Positions 1-9,192 of a stretch of DNA of 64,000 nt are shown piece by piece. Position 1 is the first letter of the stretch, and each line of letters starts with the position of its first letter. Made by a program: the position numbers and the translations under genes. This DNA is from Dyadobacter sp. CY312 (GTDB lineage: Bacteria > Bacteroidota > Bacteroidia > Cytophagales > Spirosomataceae). A model generated the notes under the pieces. That model ran no database searches, was not told where the DNA came from, and was given only the letters and a program-made list of their open reading frames with translations. The stretch is from assembly GCF_021390535.1 (NCBI RefSeq), contig NZ_JAJUXG010000018.1, forward strand, positions 167,181-231,180, read 5' to 3'.

Positions 1-14
1 TTTAAAAAAGGTAA

Positions 15-1961
15 ATGGAATCCAAACATAATTTAGACAAAATCTCTGCCGCTGGGGTGCTAATCGCTTTTGGGATTATTTATGGTGACATAGGCACCTC
101 CCCCCTGTATGCGATGCAGGCTATTTTGTTGAACGAGATCATTACAGAAGAATTAATTTATGGTTCTATCTCCTGCGTATTCTGGACTTTAACACTTCTC
201 ACAACAATCAAATATGTTATTCTTATTCTCCGGGCTGACAACAGGGGTGAGGGAGGTATTTTTGCTTTGTACGCTTTGGTGAGAAAACATGCCAAATGGC
301 TTACCGTTCCGGCGGTGATTGGCGGTAGCACCTTGCTGGCCGATGGCATCATCACACCCCCTATTTCAGTTTCCTCTGCAGTGGAAGGATTGCAGCTTAT
401 TTATCCAGAAATTCAAACCATTCCTATTGTAATAACTATACTTACTATAATTTTTGTCATCCAAGCCTTTGGTACCAAGGTAGTTGGCCGTGCTTTTGGC
501 CCTATTATGGTTACATGGTTTCTAATGCTGGGAACATTGGGCCTGTTTCAGGTAATGAAACATCCTGAGATTTTGAAAGCTCTCAATCCCATGTACGGAA
601 TTCGCCTGCTCACACAGCATCCTGGCGGTTTCTGGATGCTTGGGGCCGTATTTTTATGTACTACCGGAGCTGAGGCACTATACTCAGATCTGGGACATTG
701 TGGAAGAGATAATATACGTATCAGTTGGATCTTTGTTAAAATATGCCTCGTTCTTAACTATTTCGGACAAGGTGCGTGGTTAATATCAGAGCTCGGAAAC
801 AGACTTGAAGGTCGTAAGCCGTTCTATGAAATTATGCCCGAATGGTGGCTCCTTCCAGGTGTTGCCATCGCCACATTAGCCGCAGTGATTGCAAGTCAGG
901 CCGTTATTACCGGCTCGTTCACCTTAATTTCCGAAGCGATCCGCCTCAATTTCTGGCCCAAGGTTAGGTTGGTTTATCCCAGCGATCAAAAGGGGCAACT
1001 GTACGTTCCCAGCATTAACTGGCTTTTGTGGTTAGGCTGCACCGGTGTGGTGTTGTACTTTGAAAAATCATCGAATATGGAAGCTGCTTATGGTCTGGCC
1101 ATTACGCTCACGATGATTATGACTACCATCTTATTCTCCTATTACTTGTATCTGAAACGCGTCAATCTTTACGTTGTGATCGGGTTCATGCTATTTTATC
1201 TGTGTATTGAAATTAGCTTTCTTGGAGCAAACCTGCTTAAATTCACTCATGGCGGCTGGTTTACCATTCTTATTGGTGCCATCGTTGCGGGTTTAATGAC
1301 GGTATGGCTAAGAGCATTTTACATTAAACTGCGACTTACGGAATATACCAAGCTCGACAAATTCCTTCCCGCATTGCATGAGCTAAGCCGGGATATCAGT
1401 ATTCCAAAATATGCGACGCATCTTGTGTTCATGACCAACGCTTCCAGAGCGACGGAGATTGAAACGAAGGTGATTTATTCCATATTTCAAAAGCGGCCGA
1501 AACGGGCAGATATCTATTGGTTCCTGCACGTTGACACGACCGATGATCCGTATACAATGGAATATAAAGTAATGGCCGATGATGACGATGACGACAATGT
1601 GATCAAAATCAATTTCCGTCTTGGATTCCGGGTAGAACAGCGTATCAACCTGTTCTTCAGGAAAGTAGTAGAAGATATGGTAATGAACAAAGAAGTGGAT
1701 ATTACCAGCCGTTACGAATCTCTGAACCGCCAGAACATTACAGGTGATTTCAGGTTTGTTGTATTGGAAAGATTCCTCTCCTTTGAAAATGATTTGCCGT
1801 TTTTTGAACAAATGGTCATGAAGACCTATTTCTTTGTCAAGGATTTTACGACATCAGAAGACAAATGGTTTGGACTCGACAGCAGCTCGGTGAAAATCGA
1901 AAAAGTCCCGCTGATTATTCGTCCGGTGGAGAACGTCAAGCTTCGGCGCGTGTATAGCTAG
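15..1961 (+). CDS. kup: Kup-family potassium uptake permease
   Basis: K+ uptake permease of the inner membrane (KUP/HAK/KT family), expected to work as a K+/H+ symporter. The 648-residue length matches the family. The N-terminus carries the family signature GDIGTSPLYA near residues 25-34, followed by about twelve hydrophobic segments up to roughly residue 440. The remaining ~200 residues are a hydrophilic cytoplasmic domain with an acidic Asp run near residue 520. The ATG lies just after an AAGG stretch and is the natural start. A strong hairpin follows the stop, so the gene looks monocistronic at its 3' end; its promoter is outside the window. Identification is firm from the signature and topology; ion specificity is inferred from the family. 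Confidence 0.96.
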   Translation: MESKHNLDKISAAGVLIAFGIIYGDIGTSPLYAMQAILLNEIITEELIYGSISCVFWTLTLLTTIKYVILILRADNRGEGGIFALYALVRKHAKWLTVPAVIGGSTLLADGIITPPISVSSAVEGLQLIYPEIQTIPIVITILTIIFVIQAFGTKVVGRAFGPIMVTWFLMLGTLGLFQVMKHPEILKALNPMYGIRLLTQHPGGFWMLGAVFLCTTGAEALYSDLGHCGRDNIRISWIFVKICLVLNYFGQGAWLISELGNRLEGRKPFYEIMPEWWLLPGVAIATLAAVIASQAVITGSFTLISEAIRLNFWPKVRLVYPSDQKGQLYVPSINWLLWLGCTGVVLYFEKSSNMEAAYGLAITLTMIMTTILFSYYLYLKRVNLYVVIGFMLFYLCIEISFLGANLLKFTHGGWFTILIGAIVAGLMTVWLRAFYIKLRLTEYTKLDKFLPALHELSRDISIPKYATHLVFMTNASRATEIETKVIYSIFQKRPKRADIYWFLHVDTTDDPYTMEYKVMADDDDDDNVIKINFRLGFRVEQRINLFFRKVVEDMVMNKEVDITSRYESLNRQNITGDFRFVVLERFLSFENDLPFFEQMVMKTYFFVKDFTTSEDKWFGLDSSSVKIEKVPLIIRPVENVKLRRVYS

Positions 1962-1977
1962 GTGATTTTAAGTTTAA

Positions 1978-2019
1978 TAAAAATGCCCTCTTCGCTAAAC
2001 AGCAAGGAGGGCATTTTTA
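1978..2019 (+). terminator. Rho-independent terminator after kup
   Basis: Inverted repeat AAAATGCCCTC / GAGGGCATTTT with a short loop and a T run on both strands. It lies between kup and the convergent phosphoribosyltransferase gene and can serve both. Confidence 0.85.
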
Positions 2020-2049
2020 CATTTAAACAAATATAAGATCAGTCAAAAG

Positions 2050-2568
2050 TCATTTCAAATAAACCCCTTCTTCATCCGGCGTACTCAATACCACCTGCAC
2101 ATGTTCACTGATTGTGGTGCTCAGAGAATAACCTACATAATCGGCATGAACGGGAAACAAATGATGGCTTCTATCGACCACAACTGCGACCTGCACTTTT
2201 TTCATCCTCACTTTCAAAAACGGCTCCAAGGCGAATGCAAGTGTTCTGCCTGTATTTAAAACATCATCGGTAACCACCACGACCTTCCCTTCCACATCAG
2301 TTTCATTATCGAAATGAATCGTACTTTGGTAATGAATGTTTTTGTCGAAACGAAGCTCGATCAACTGAACATGAAGAGGCGAAATACTTTCCAGCTCAAC
2401 AGTGAGACGTTTTGCAAATTCATACCCCTGCCCCGCAATGCCGGCCAGTATAATACCAGTTTCTTCAAAATTTTGCTCGTAAATTTCAAATGCGATACGA
2501 CGAATCTTCTGGTTTGTCTGATGCGAACTAAGTATCTGGCGTTTTGATTCAGTGCTAATTTCGGTCAT
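2050..2568 (-). CDS. PyrR-like phosphoribosyltransferase
   Basis: Type I phosphoribosyltransferase fold protein of 172 residues. The PRPP-binding loop is visible as VVVVTDDVLNTGRT at about residues 96-109, preceded by a hydrophobic strand with GIAGQGYEFA near 43-52. Proteins of this kind include PyrR (uracil phosphoribosyltransferase/attenuator protein) and hypoxanthine-type enzymes; the sequence alone does not tell which base is used. It is the last gene of a minus-strand run, 58 bp after the amidotransferase gene. Starts at an ATG. The family is secure, the substrate is not. Confidence 0.85.
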   Translation of the reverse strand: MTEISTESKRQILSSHQTNQKIRRIAFEIYEQNFEETGIILAGIAGQGYEFAKRLTVELESISPLHVQLIELRFDKNIHYQSTIHFDNETDVEGKVVVVTDDVLNTGRTLAFALEPFLKVRMKKVQVAVVVDRSHHLFPVHADYVGYSLSTTISEHVQVVLSTPDEEGVYLK

Positions 2569-2626
2569 GGAAAGTACTGGTATATGGAAAAATATATAGT
2601 GGTAAAATTAACAATACATCCGATAA

Positions 2627-3337
2627 CTACTTCATTGCATTCAAGACAAATTTCCTGATCCATTCAGCCACTAGCAATTGATCTGTCTGTATTTTGAGGC
2701 TTGCAACTCCGGCTGCAACCTTCTCCGCTCCTATTCTGTCAACACGGATTTCCATCAAAGCTTTGTCGTAATCTTTCGGAAATTCAGGATGCGCCTGAAT
2801 ACCCAGCATATTATTTCCAACTCTGAACATCGCATTCGGACAATCGGCTGTTTGCGCTAACAGTACGCTTTCCGGAGGCAAATGAAGCACCTGATCCTGA
2901 CACATCATCAGAAGGTTAAAAGGCGATATTTGCGGACTCATCCATTCCTCCTGTTTTATGAGATCAAAAGAATGGACACCGACACACCAGCCAACAGATG
3001 ATTTCTGAACCTTTCCACCCAATGCTTCTCCCAATGACTGATGCCCGAAACATACACCAATAAAGACTTTACCGGAAGAATGAATTTGGCGGATAAACTC
3101 TTTCAATTCATGAATCCAGGACTCATCGTCATAGACAGAACTTTTAGATCCTGTACAAATGTATACATCGCATTCATTAACGTACTCAGGAAATTGTCCC
3201 TGGCAAACATCATAAAATTCGAACTCCCAGTCCGGCGCGACCTGCAAAAAAAGGGCAGGAAACATATTGCGGTAGTCGCCGGCAATGTGTTGTAATTCTT
3301 CCCGAACATGATCGCATTCTAATAGTCCGACTTTCAT
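2627..3337 (-). CDS. Class I glutamine amidotransferase (GMP-synthase-like)
   Basis: Stand-alone class I (triad-type) amidotransferase or gamma-glutamyl hydrolase of 236 residues. The nucleophile elbow is GVCFGHQ with Cys96, and the His/Glu pair is in QAHPEF (His183, Glu185), so the catalytic triad is complete. No synthetase domain is attached. It lies downstream of an aldehyde dehydrogenase, an SDR and a glutamine-synthetase-like ligase on the same strand. In the Puu/Ipu-type gamma-glutamylation pathways a protein of this superfamily removes the gamma-glutamyl group at the last step; that role here is inferred from neighbours. A general glutaminase partner for another enzyme is also possible. 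Confidence 0.88.
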   Translation of the reverse strand: MKVGLLECDHVREELQHIAGDYRNMFPALFLQVAPDWEFEFYDVCQGQFPEYVNECDVYICTGSKSSVYDDESWIHELKEFIRQIHSSGKVFIGVCFGHQSLGEALGGKVQKSSVGWCVGVHSFDLIKQEEWMSPQISPFNLLMMCQDQVLHLPPESVLLAQTADCPNAMFRVGNNMLGIQAHPEFPKDYDKALMEIRVDRIGAEKVAAGVASLKIQTDQLLVAEWIRKFVLNAMK

Positions 3338-3393
3338 GGGTTGACTTTATGCTATTGGCTGTTAGCCTGGATTGATGGTTGAATAATTAGGCA

Positions 3394-3426
3394 AAATTCA
3401 AATGGCTTGTTATTCCATTTGAATTT
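3394..3426 (-). terminator. 12-bp-stem hairpin between ALDH and amidotransferase genes
   Basis: Perfect inverted repeat AAATTCAAATGG / CCATTTGAATTT with a 9-nt loop. It sits downstream of the aldehyde dehydrogenase stop on the minus strand. No long T run follows, so it may be a weak terminator or an RNA-stabilising stem. It is itself flanked by copies of the GCTGTTA-type repeat. Confidence 0.45.
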
Positions 3427-3448
3427 GGGTCAGAAAAGCCAACAGCTA

Positions 3449-4843
3449 TTAGTTCACGGCTATTTTCAAATGAAAAGACTTAGGCCGAGTCAAAGCTTCG
3501 TAACCAACCGTCGAAAGTGTACATCCTCTTCCCGAATTTTTCACTCCCGTCCATGCCAAAGCAGGATCCAGGTAATCACACCGATTCATGAAAAAAGTAC
3601 CTGTTTCGACCTGCTGCCCGAGTTCCATCGCAGTATCAATATCTTTAGTCCAGATCGAAGCAGTCAGACCATATTGGCTGTCGTTCATAAGCCGGATGGC
3701 TTCTTCATCACTTTTTACGGACATAATCCCCACCACCGGGCCAAATGTCTCTTCGGTCATTATTTTCATCGAATGATCTACATCAACCAAAACCTGCGGG
3801 GCCAGATAGGGCGTACCTGGATTGTTGGCGGGAAATAAATCCGGATCGATTAATGCCTTTGCTCCTTGCGCCACGGCTTCGTCAATTTGTTTTTGAGCAA
3901 AAGTCGCCGCCGAAGTTTTAACCATCGGCCCCAAAGTCGTTTCCTGATTCAATGGATCCCCCAAAGTATATGTTTTGGTAAGTGCAATAAAACCATGTAC
4001 AAACTTGTCGTACACATCTTCATGCACATAAATACGCTCTATACCGCAGCACGATTGTCCGGAATTAAAGAATGAACCATCTACCAGGTTTTCCACCGCA
4101 TCCGCAATGTCAGCATCAGCCCGCACGTAGGCAGGATCTTTCCCTCCAAGTTCCAGTCCACCTACAATAAAACGCTTGTTAATTGCGTCCTGTACAGCAT
4201 GCCCGCCCTCCACTGATCCTGTAAAAGCAACGTAATCAATTCGTTCATCGGCAATGATACCGGCAACCTGATCGTGGCTAAGATGCAGATACTGAAAGAC
4301 CCCGGACGGCAAACCTGCATATTTAAATGCAGCCGCATATCTTTCGGCACATAACGGTGTTTGCTGAGCATGTTTTAGAATAACGGCATTGCCTGCCATG
4401 ATAGCCGGAATGACCGAATTAACCGAGGTCAGATATGGATAATTCCAGGGTGCTATCACAAAGACGACACCCAATGGATCCCTTCTGATAAATCTTTTGA
4501 AGCCGTCAATTTCTTCAACCGCCACATCAGCAAGTGCCTTTTCGGCGACGGATATCATATACTTGGCCCGCTCCTGGAAACCCTTCCGGATCTCATTTGC
4601 CGTGTAACGGATAGGCCTGCCCATCTGCCAGGTAAGTTCAAGCCCGATTTCATCCGCATGATCTAAAAAGTATTCAACCGCTTTCCGGCAAATCATTTCG
4701 CGTTCGGCCAGCGTAGTTTTGCGCCATTCCTTTTGTGCCAAAGCCGCTTTGGTCAAAGCAGTTTCTATGGAAACGTCATCGGCCACATTCCGCTCTACAA
4801 ATACGGATCCGTCAATGGGACTTATAGTTTTTTGAGTTGACAT
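3449..4843 (-). CDS. NAD(P)-dependent aldehyde dehydrogenase
   Basis: Oxidises an aldehyde to a carboxylate with NAD(P)+. The 464-residue protein has the ALDH signatures: VIAPWNYP near 129-136, FTGS near 207-210, the general base in LELGGKDPAY (Glu231) and the catalytic cysteine in SGQSCC (Cys265). It resembles the succinate-semialdehyde / gamma-glutamyl-aminobutyraldehyde class more than the acylating class. Context supports a role after amine oxidation: a glutamine-synthetase-like ligase, an SDR and a class I amidotransferase lie on the same strand within 5 kb. The real substrate cannot be read from the sequence. ATG start; 92 bp after the SDR stop. Confidence 0.93.
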   Translation of the reverse strand: MSTQKTISPIDGSVFVERNVADDVSIETALTKAALAQKEWRKTTLAEREMICRKAVEYFLDHADEIGLELTWQMGRPIRYTANEIRKGFQERAKYMISVAEKALADVAVEEIDGFKRFIRRDPLGVVFVIAPWNYPYLTSVNSVIPAIMAGNAVILKHAQQTPLCAERYAAAFKYAGLPSGVFQYLHLSHDQVAGIIADERIDYVAFTGSVEGGHAVQDAINKRFIVGGLELGGKDPAYVRADADIADAVENLVDGSFFNSGQSCCGIERIYVHEDVYDKFVHGFIALTKTYTLGDPLNQETTLGPMVKTSAATFAQKQIDEAVAQGAKALIDPDLFPANNPGTPYLAPQVLVDVDHSMKIMTEETFGPVVGIMSVKSDEEAIRLMNDSQYGLTASIWTKDIDTAMELGQQVETGTFFMNRCDYLDPALAWTGVKNSGRGCTLSTVGYEALTRPKSFHLKIAVN

Positions 4844-4935
4844 GGATTTTCAGGAGAAAGGGGGAACGGAGGATGAAGCAAAGTGGATGGAACTGTAACT
4901 CCGTCTCCCTTTCGTTCATCTTCCATTTCCAAAAA

Positions 4936-5709
4936 TTAAACAGGTGTTACATAAGCAGAGGTAATTCCTCCGTCAACAAGAAAATCGGTTCCGGTGACAA
5001 ATGATGATTCGTCCGAAGCAAGGAAAAGTGCTGCGTAAGCCATCTCTTTGGCTTCACCAAAACGACCCATTGGGATATGAACCAAACGACGTTGTTTTTT
5101 CTCTTCTGTATTTAAAAACTTCATCAGCAGTTCAGTGCGTAACGGTCCGGGACACAACGCATTGACGCGAATGTTTTCTCTTGCGTGAATAACAGCCAGT
5201 TCCCGCGTTAAAGCTAAAACAGCACCTTTACTCGCCGTGTAGGCGATTTGTGGTGTTGCAGCTCCTAAAATAGCTACAAATGAGGCTGTATTGATAATTG
5301 ATCCGCCACCTGCCCGCTGCAAGGCTGGAATCCCATATTTACATCCCAGAAAAACCCCTTTCGCATTGATGTTCATGGTCAGGTCCCAAATCGATTCTTC
5401 GGTAGACATCGCATTGTCATCATCGCTATGCATAATACCTGCATTGTTGAAGATGATGTTGAGCTTGCCGAACTTCTCTTCGGTGAAGACAACAGCTGCT
5501 TCGCAGTCGGCCGCTTTGGATACGTCTGAGTGGATAAAAAAAGCTTCACCACCATTGGCATTAACCTCATCGGCAGTTGCCTGTCCCGCTTCGTCATTTA
5601 CATCCGTGACTACAATTTTGGCTCCTTCTTTCGCGAACAGCAAAGCAGTTTCCCGGCCAATTCCACCGCTGCCACCAGTAATAAGAGCAACTTTATTTTC
5701 TAGACGCAT
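4936..5709 (-). CDS. Short-chain dehydrogenase/reductase (classical SDR)
   Basis: Classical NAD(P)-binding oxidoreductase of 257 residues. The cofactor motif TGGSGGIG is at residues 11-18, NNAG at 88-91, and the catalytic Ser143, Tyr157 and Lys161 are all present. An Asp at the end of the second strand (VVTDVND, residue 36) suggests NAD+ over NADP+. It ends in the usual SDR tail VDGG. It lies between the glutamine-synthetase-like ligase and the aldehyde dehydrogenase, so it may be the dehydrogenase of the same pathway. SDR substrates cannot be predicted from motifs, so no specific reaction is claimed. Confidence 0.93.
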   Translation of the reverse strand: MRLENKVALITGGSGGIGRETALLFAKEGAKIVVTDVNDEAGQATADEVNANGGEAFFIHSDVSKAADCEAAVVFTEEKFGKLNIIFNNAGIMHSDDDNAMSTEESIWDLTMNINAKGVFLGCKYGIPALQRAGGGSIINTASFVAILGAATPQIAYTASKGAVLALTRELAVIHARENIRVNALCPGPLRTELLMKFLNTEEKKQRRLVHIPMGRFGEAKEMAYAALFLASDESSFVTGTDFLVDGGITSAYVTPV

Positions 5710-5752
5710 TTTTTGTTATGTGTTAAATATGTGATGTTCCTGTTTCATATAA

Positions 5753-5876
5753 GGTTACACAGAGGTGCACAGAGATTATTAGAGGGACACAGAGGTTAAC
5801 TCTCTGAATTTCCGCGTCTAAAATATTTTATCTCTGTGTCTCTCTCTTTTAAAACTCCGTGCACCTCTGTGTAACC
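5753..5876. repeat. 124-bp long inverted repeat (CACAGAG family)
   Basis: An imperfect giant hairpin. The outer 18 bp (GGTTACACAGAGGTGCAC) is repeated as a perfect reverse complement at the far end (5859-5876). An inner pair built on GACACAGAG also matches in inverted orientation. It lies between the SDR and glutamine-synthetase-like genes. The core TTACACAGAGGT recurs at 13940-13951, so this is a dispersed intergenic element. No coding potential seen. Confidence 0.8.
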
Positions 5877-5888
5877 TATTGAATAATA

Positions 5889-7250
5889 CTATATCTGTTC
5901 AAAATACCTTCTCCGTTCCCAATCCGTCACCGACTTGTCGTATGCTCTTTGTTCAGTTTTGAAGAAGTGGCTGTAATGTTCAATCACCTCTTTACCAAAT
6001 GTATTTCTTGCAAATTCACTATTCTCAAACATCGCTGTGGCTTCTGCCAAAGTATACGGAACCCTTGGCAAATGCGCTGCGGCATATATGTCTCCTTCAA
6101 AAATTTCAGGTGGTTCAATTTTGTTTTTAATACCATCAAGTCCCGATGCAAGCGATGCCGCAAATGCGAGGTATGGATTACAGTCCGCTCCCGGAATCCT
6201 GCACTCAATTCTTAAACTTGCTCCTTTTCCTACCACACGGAAACCGGCTGTACGGTTATCATAGCTCCATGCCAACCTGGTTGGTGCCCACGATCCGTCT
6301 ACAAAACGTTTATAGGAATTGATCGTTGGCGCATAAAACGGCATCACATCAGGGACGTGTTTGATCCAGCCTCCTAAGAACCACCTGAAGATATCCGACC
6401 CTTCAACTGGCCCGAACTTCTCATTTCCTACAAAAGCATTTTTACCATCTTTCCAAAGACTCATGTGAATATGGCTGCTTGACCCTGCCTGATCGGTGGC
6501 GAATTTGGCCATAAATGTTACCGATAAGCCCATTGAATCAGCAACCTCTTTCAGGCATTGCTTGTATACGATGTGATTATCTGCCATAGGTAACACCTCC
6601 GAATACCTCACATTTACTTCGTGCTGACCAAGTCCCCATTCCCCTTTTGAAGTTTCAACAGGTACTCCCGAATATTTCAAATGTCTGCGAACGGCGGATG
6701 TAAATTTCTCGTTACGTGTTCCTTGTAAAATATGGTAGTCTTCCAGATAATAACCTGCGGGTTTCAGGTTCTGATAATTTTGCTCAAACGCCTGTTTGTA
6801 GCTGTTTTCGAGTAGATAATATTCAAGCTCAGAAGCAGCAAAACAGCTTAGTTCATTACTTTGGAGCTCTTGAAGTTGTTTTTTCAGAATAGAACGCGGA
6901 GCTATGGATTCCGGCTCATGTGTTTTGTCGTTGTGCAGATCGCACATCACCATTGCCGTTTTTTCGAGCCAGGAAGCAATTCGTAACGTAGCCATGTCGG
7001 GCACCATATGAAAATCCCCGTAACCCAGTTCCCAATTGGCATAGTCGTAACCCGGCACGGGTTCCATGGTAATGTCGGTTGTCAGCAAATAATTGCAGCC
7101 ATGTGTTCCTGAGTCGCAAACGCTGTCGAGGAAATACTCTGCATCAACCCTTTTGCCCATCATTCTGCCATAGTGATCGGTAAAAGCAACGACAACTGTT
7201 TCCAGCATATCATCTTTCACAAGCTGTTTAAACCCTTCCAGTGTTAACAT
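5889..7250 (-). CDS. Glutamine-synthetase-family ligase (gamma-glutamylamine synthetase-like)
   Basis: ATP-dependent ligase of the glutamine synthetase fold, 453 residues, near the size of PuuA/GlnA-like gamma-glutamyl ligases. The N-terminal beta-grasp domain is residues 1-~110; the catalytic domain follows, with FATDQAGSSSHIHMS (the metal/ATP motif region) and SYDNRTAGFRV (a conserved Arg region). The adenylylation tail of typical GlnA was not recognised. Neighbouring dehydrogenases and an amidotransferase suggest it gamma-glutamylates an amine rather than ammonia. True glutamine synthetase activity is the main alternative. ATG start; 52 bp after the DUF4230 gene and likely co-transcribed with it. 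Confidence 0.9.
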   Translation of the reverse strand: MLTLEGFKQLVKDDMLETVVVAFTDHYGRMMGKRVDAEYFLDSVCDSGTHGCNYLLTTDITMEPVPGYDYANWELGYGDFHMVPDMATLRIASWLEKTAMVMCDLHNDKTHEPESIAPRSILKKQLQELQSNELSCFAASELEYYLLENSYKQAFEQNYQNLKPAGYYLEDYHILQGTRNEKFTSAVRRHLKYSGVPVETSKGEWGLGQHEVNVRYSEVLPMADNHIVYKQCLKEVADSMGLSVTFMAKFATDQAGSSSHIHMSLWKDGKNAFVGNEKFGPVEGSDIFRWFLGGWIKHVPDVMPFYAPTINSYKRFVDGSWAPTRLAWSYDNRTAGFRVVGKGASLRIECRIPGADCNPYLAFAASLASGLDGIKNKIEPPEIFEGDIYAAAHLPRVPYTLAEATAMFENSEFARNTFGKEVIEHYSHFFKTEQRAYDKSVTDWERRRYFEQI

Positions 7251-7302
7251 ATTCCGTTATTTTGTCAGGACAGCATGGTCCATTTTCATTTGAGAAAAAA
7301 CA

Positions 7303-7926
7303 TTACCTTAACTTATCGATCTGCGTATTCATCGGAAATTTCAACATCACTTTTTTACCAGATGCTTTTTCCAGAATGGGTGTGAGTATCTTGGTCGCGT
7401 TCTCTTCGGTCTGCTTCAAAATACCCATATCCAATGCTGACTTCTGAATCTGTTTTTCAGCCTGTTTGTAGGCTTCCTGCACCAATTTCGCTTCTTCTGT
7501 AAATGCGTATTCAGTGTTGTAAACCTTCGATTTATCGTGGTCAATTTTGAAAACACATAGTTCCGGTTCAGGCATATGGACAACCAGTGTTTCCTGCTCA
7601 GACGTAATATCGGCGATGTTGATTTTGGTCATATCAATACATCCAATAGCTTCTCCCTGCACGATCAAAACAGCTTTTGCATTTGGAAGCCACATTTTAA
7701 CGATCTCCTGCTCTACTACATCTTTGAAATTGTACTTAACAAGTTCCAGCTTACCCATGGCAGTAATTTCCTGTAACACTACCGTATGCATCGTTTCTGT
7801 TTTGTCCTCTTCCGAAAATATTCCCGAGAGCCATCCTCCGCTCCCAACGTTTTTCCAAAGAGACTGAATCCCCAGCAACAAAAGCACCAATACAATTAAC
7901 CGCACCAACCAGGACAACAACCGCAT
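7303..7926 (-). CDS. DUF4230 family membrane-anchored protein
   Basis: A 207-residue protein with one N-terminal hydrophobic anchor (about residues 4-20, rich in Leu/Val/Ile) and a mostly hydrophilic remainder, matching what is known of DUF4230 proteins. The body has alternating strands (for example TVVLQEITAMGKLELV) and a charged helical segment near 155-185. No catalytic motif is visible and its function is unknown. It lies 23 bp downstream of the transporter gene and 52 bp upstream of the glutamine-synthetase-like gene, so the three are probably one transcript. Confidence 0.8.
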   Translation of the reverse strand: MRLLSWLVRLIVLVLLLLGIQSLWKNVGSGGWLSGIFSEEDKTETMHTVVLQEITAMGKLELVKYNFKDVVEQEIVKMWLPNAKAVLIVQGEAIGCIDMTKINIADITSEQETLVVHMPEPELCVFKIDHDKSKVYNTEYAFTEEAKLVQEAYKQAEKQIQKSALDMGILKQTEENATKILTPILEKASGKKVMLKFPMNTQIDKLR

Positions 7927-7949
7927 AATATTTAAGATAAAGGGTACAT

Positions 7950-8963
7950 CTACAATTTCGCCAACGGCTCCTGATCCTGATGATGGAGCCGGGCCATGCG
8001 CTGAGCTATAACACTCGCCGAAATCAACTGAAGTGCGTGATAAAGCATAATTGGCAATAACATAACACCTGCATTTGCACCCGAAAATAACACTTTTGAC
8101 ATCACTGCGCCTTGTATCAACGATTTTTTTGAACCGCAGAATACAGCCGTAACCTCATCTTCTTTACTGAAACCAAGTATGCGACAGAAAAATGTCAGCA
8201 AAAAATACACCGCGAAAAACAAAACCAGCATTCCTACACCAAGCAACACAATATCCTTTGCCTCGAACTCACTGAATAAATGCTCTCCAAATGATTCACA
8301 GAACGAAGTGTACACAATCAGCAGAATGGATGACTGATCGAAATAACGGATGTTTTTTTTATATTTTTCAGCAAACCCGCCCCATTTTTTGTTCATCAAA
8401 ATTCCAAGCGCTACCGGAAGTAATACTTGCAAAGAGAGTTTTCCGACTACCGACATAATATCATAATGTCCGGAATTTGTATCCAGCACCACGCCCATCC
8501 AAAGCGGTGTTATAAAAACACCCATTAAGCTGGAAATGCTGGCATTAAAAATTGCCGCCGGAATGTTTCCTCCCGCGATGGAAACCATAACCACAGAAGA
8601 AGAAACGGTGGAAGGAAGCGTGGTTAAAAAGAAAATAGCCAGCCACATCATTTTATGATCTTCCCCCTGAAATAACGGGCGAAAAGCCAGTGCCAGCAGA
8701 GGAAATATTACAAATGTGGATATGTGTACCAGGGCATGTAATTTCCAGTTGGCCAACCCTGCACGCAGTTTATCGGGACTGAGCCTTAGTCCATAAAAAA
8801 AGAAGATCAGCGATACCGCGTAGGTAGATATTTGGGCAAGAGGTACCGGGCTCTCTTTCATTCCCGGATAGGGCCAGAGATATGCGAGACCAATCATGCT
8901 GATCAATGCTAACATAAAACCATCTAAACCCGCCTTTTTTGCTGTATCCAGTATCCTGTTCAT
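7950..8963 (-). CDS. Bile acid:sodium symporter-family transporter (SBF-like)
   Basis: Polytopic inner-membrane protein of 337 residues with about ten hydrophobic segments, of the SBF-like branch of the bile acid:Na+ symporter superfamily. Recognisable stretches are TTLPSTVSSSVVM near residues 113-125 and FCGSKKSLIQG near 275-285, which mark the two crossover regions. Family members move organic anions or small metabolites with Na+; the substrate here is unknown. It is the first gene of the minus-strand run leading into the DUF4230 and glutamine-synthetase-like genes, so uptake of the compound processed by that cluster is a fair guess but only inference. Confidence 0.88.
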   Translation of the reverse strand: MNRILDTAKKAGLDGFMLALISMIGLAYLWPYPGMKESPVPLAQISTYAVSLIFFFYGLRLSPDKLRAGLANWKLHALVHISTFVIFPLLALAFRPLFQGEDHKMMWLAIFFLTTLPSTVSSSVVMVSIAGGNIPAAIFNASISSLMGVFITPLWMGVVLDTNSGHYDIMSVVGKLSLQVLLPVALGILMNKKWGGFAEKYKKNIRYFDQSSILLIVYTSFCESFGEHLFSEFEAKDIVLLGVGMLVLFFAVYFLLTFFCRILGFSKEDEVTAVFCGSKKSLIQGAVMSKVLFSGANAGVMLLPIMLYHALQLISASVIAQRMARLHHQDQEPLAKL

Positions 8964-9192
8964 TGTTCAATTCTTAATTCGCACAATCGGTCACCTGCCA
9001 ATATAATACTTCCGAAAAGCCTGGCAGGCAAAGGAAAGTTAAATGTATGCTAAATAAAGTCACTAATACTGGTTTTGACAAATAATGCTTTAAACCGCTA
9101 AATCGCTATATATGGTAGATTATTTTCAACGTTATTTGTTTTCTTTGTTCAAATAATTCACTCACTTCCTTACTATTCATTAGGCTTAACAG

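Noticed and set aside
3407..3838. Plus-strand frame as a gene
   Set aside because: It is antisense to the aldehyde dehydrogenase, which has all catalytic residues.
5753..5876. Insertion sequence end
   Set aside because: No transposase, no target duplication visible; only a hairpin repeat.
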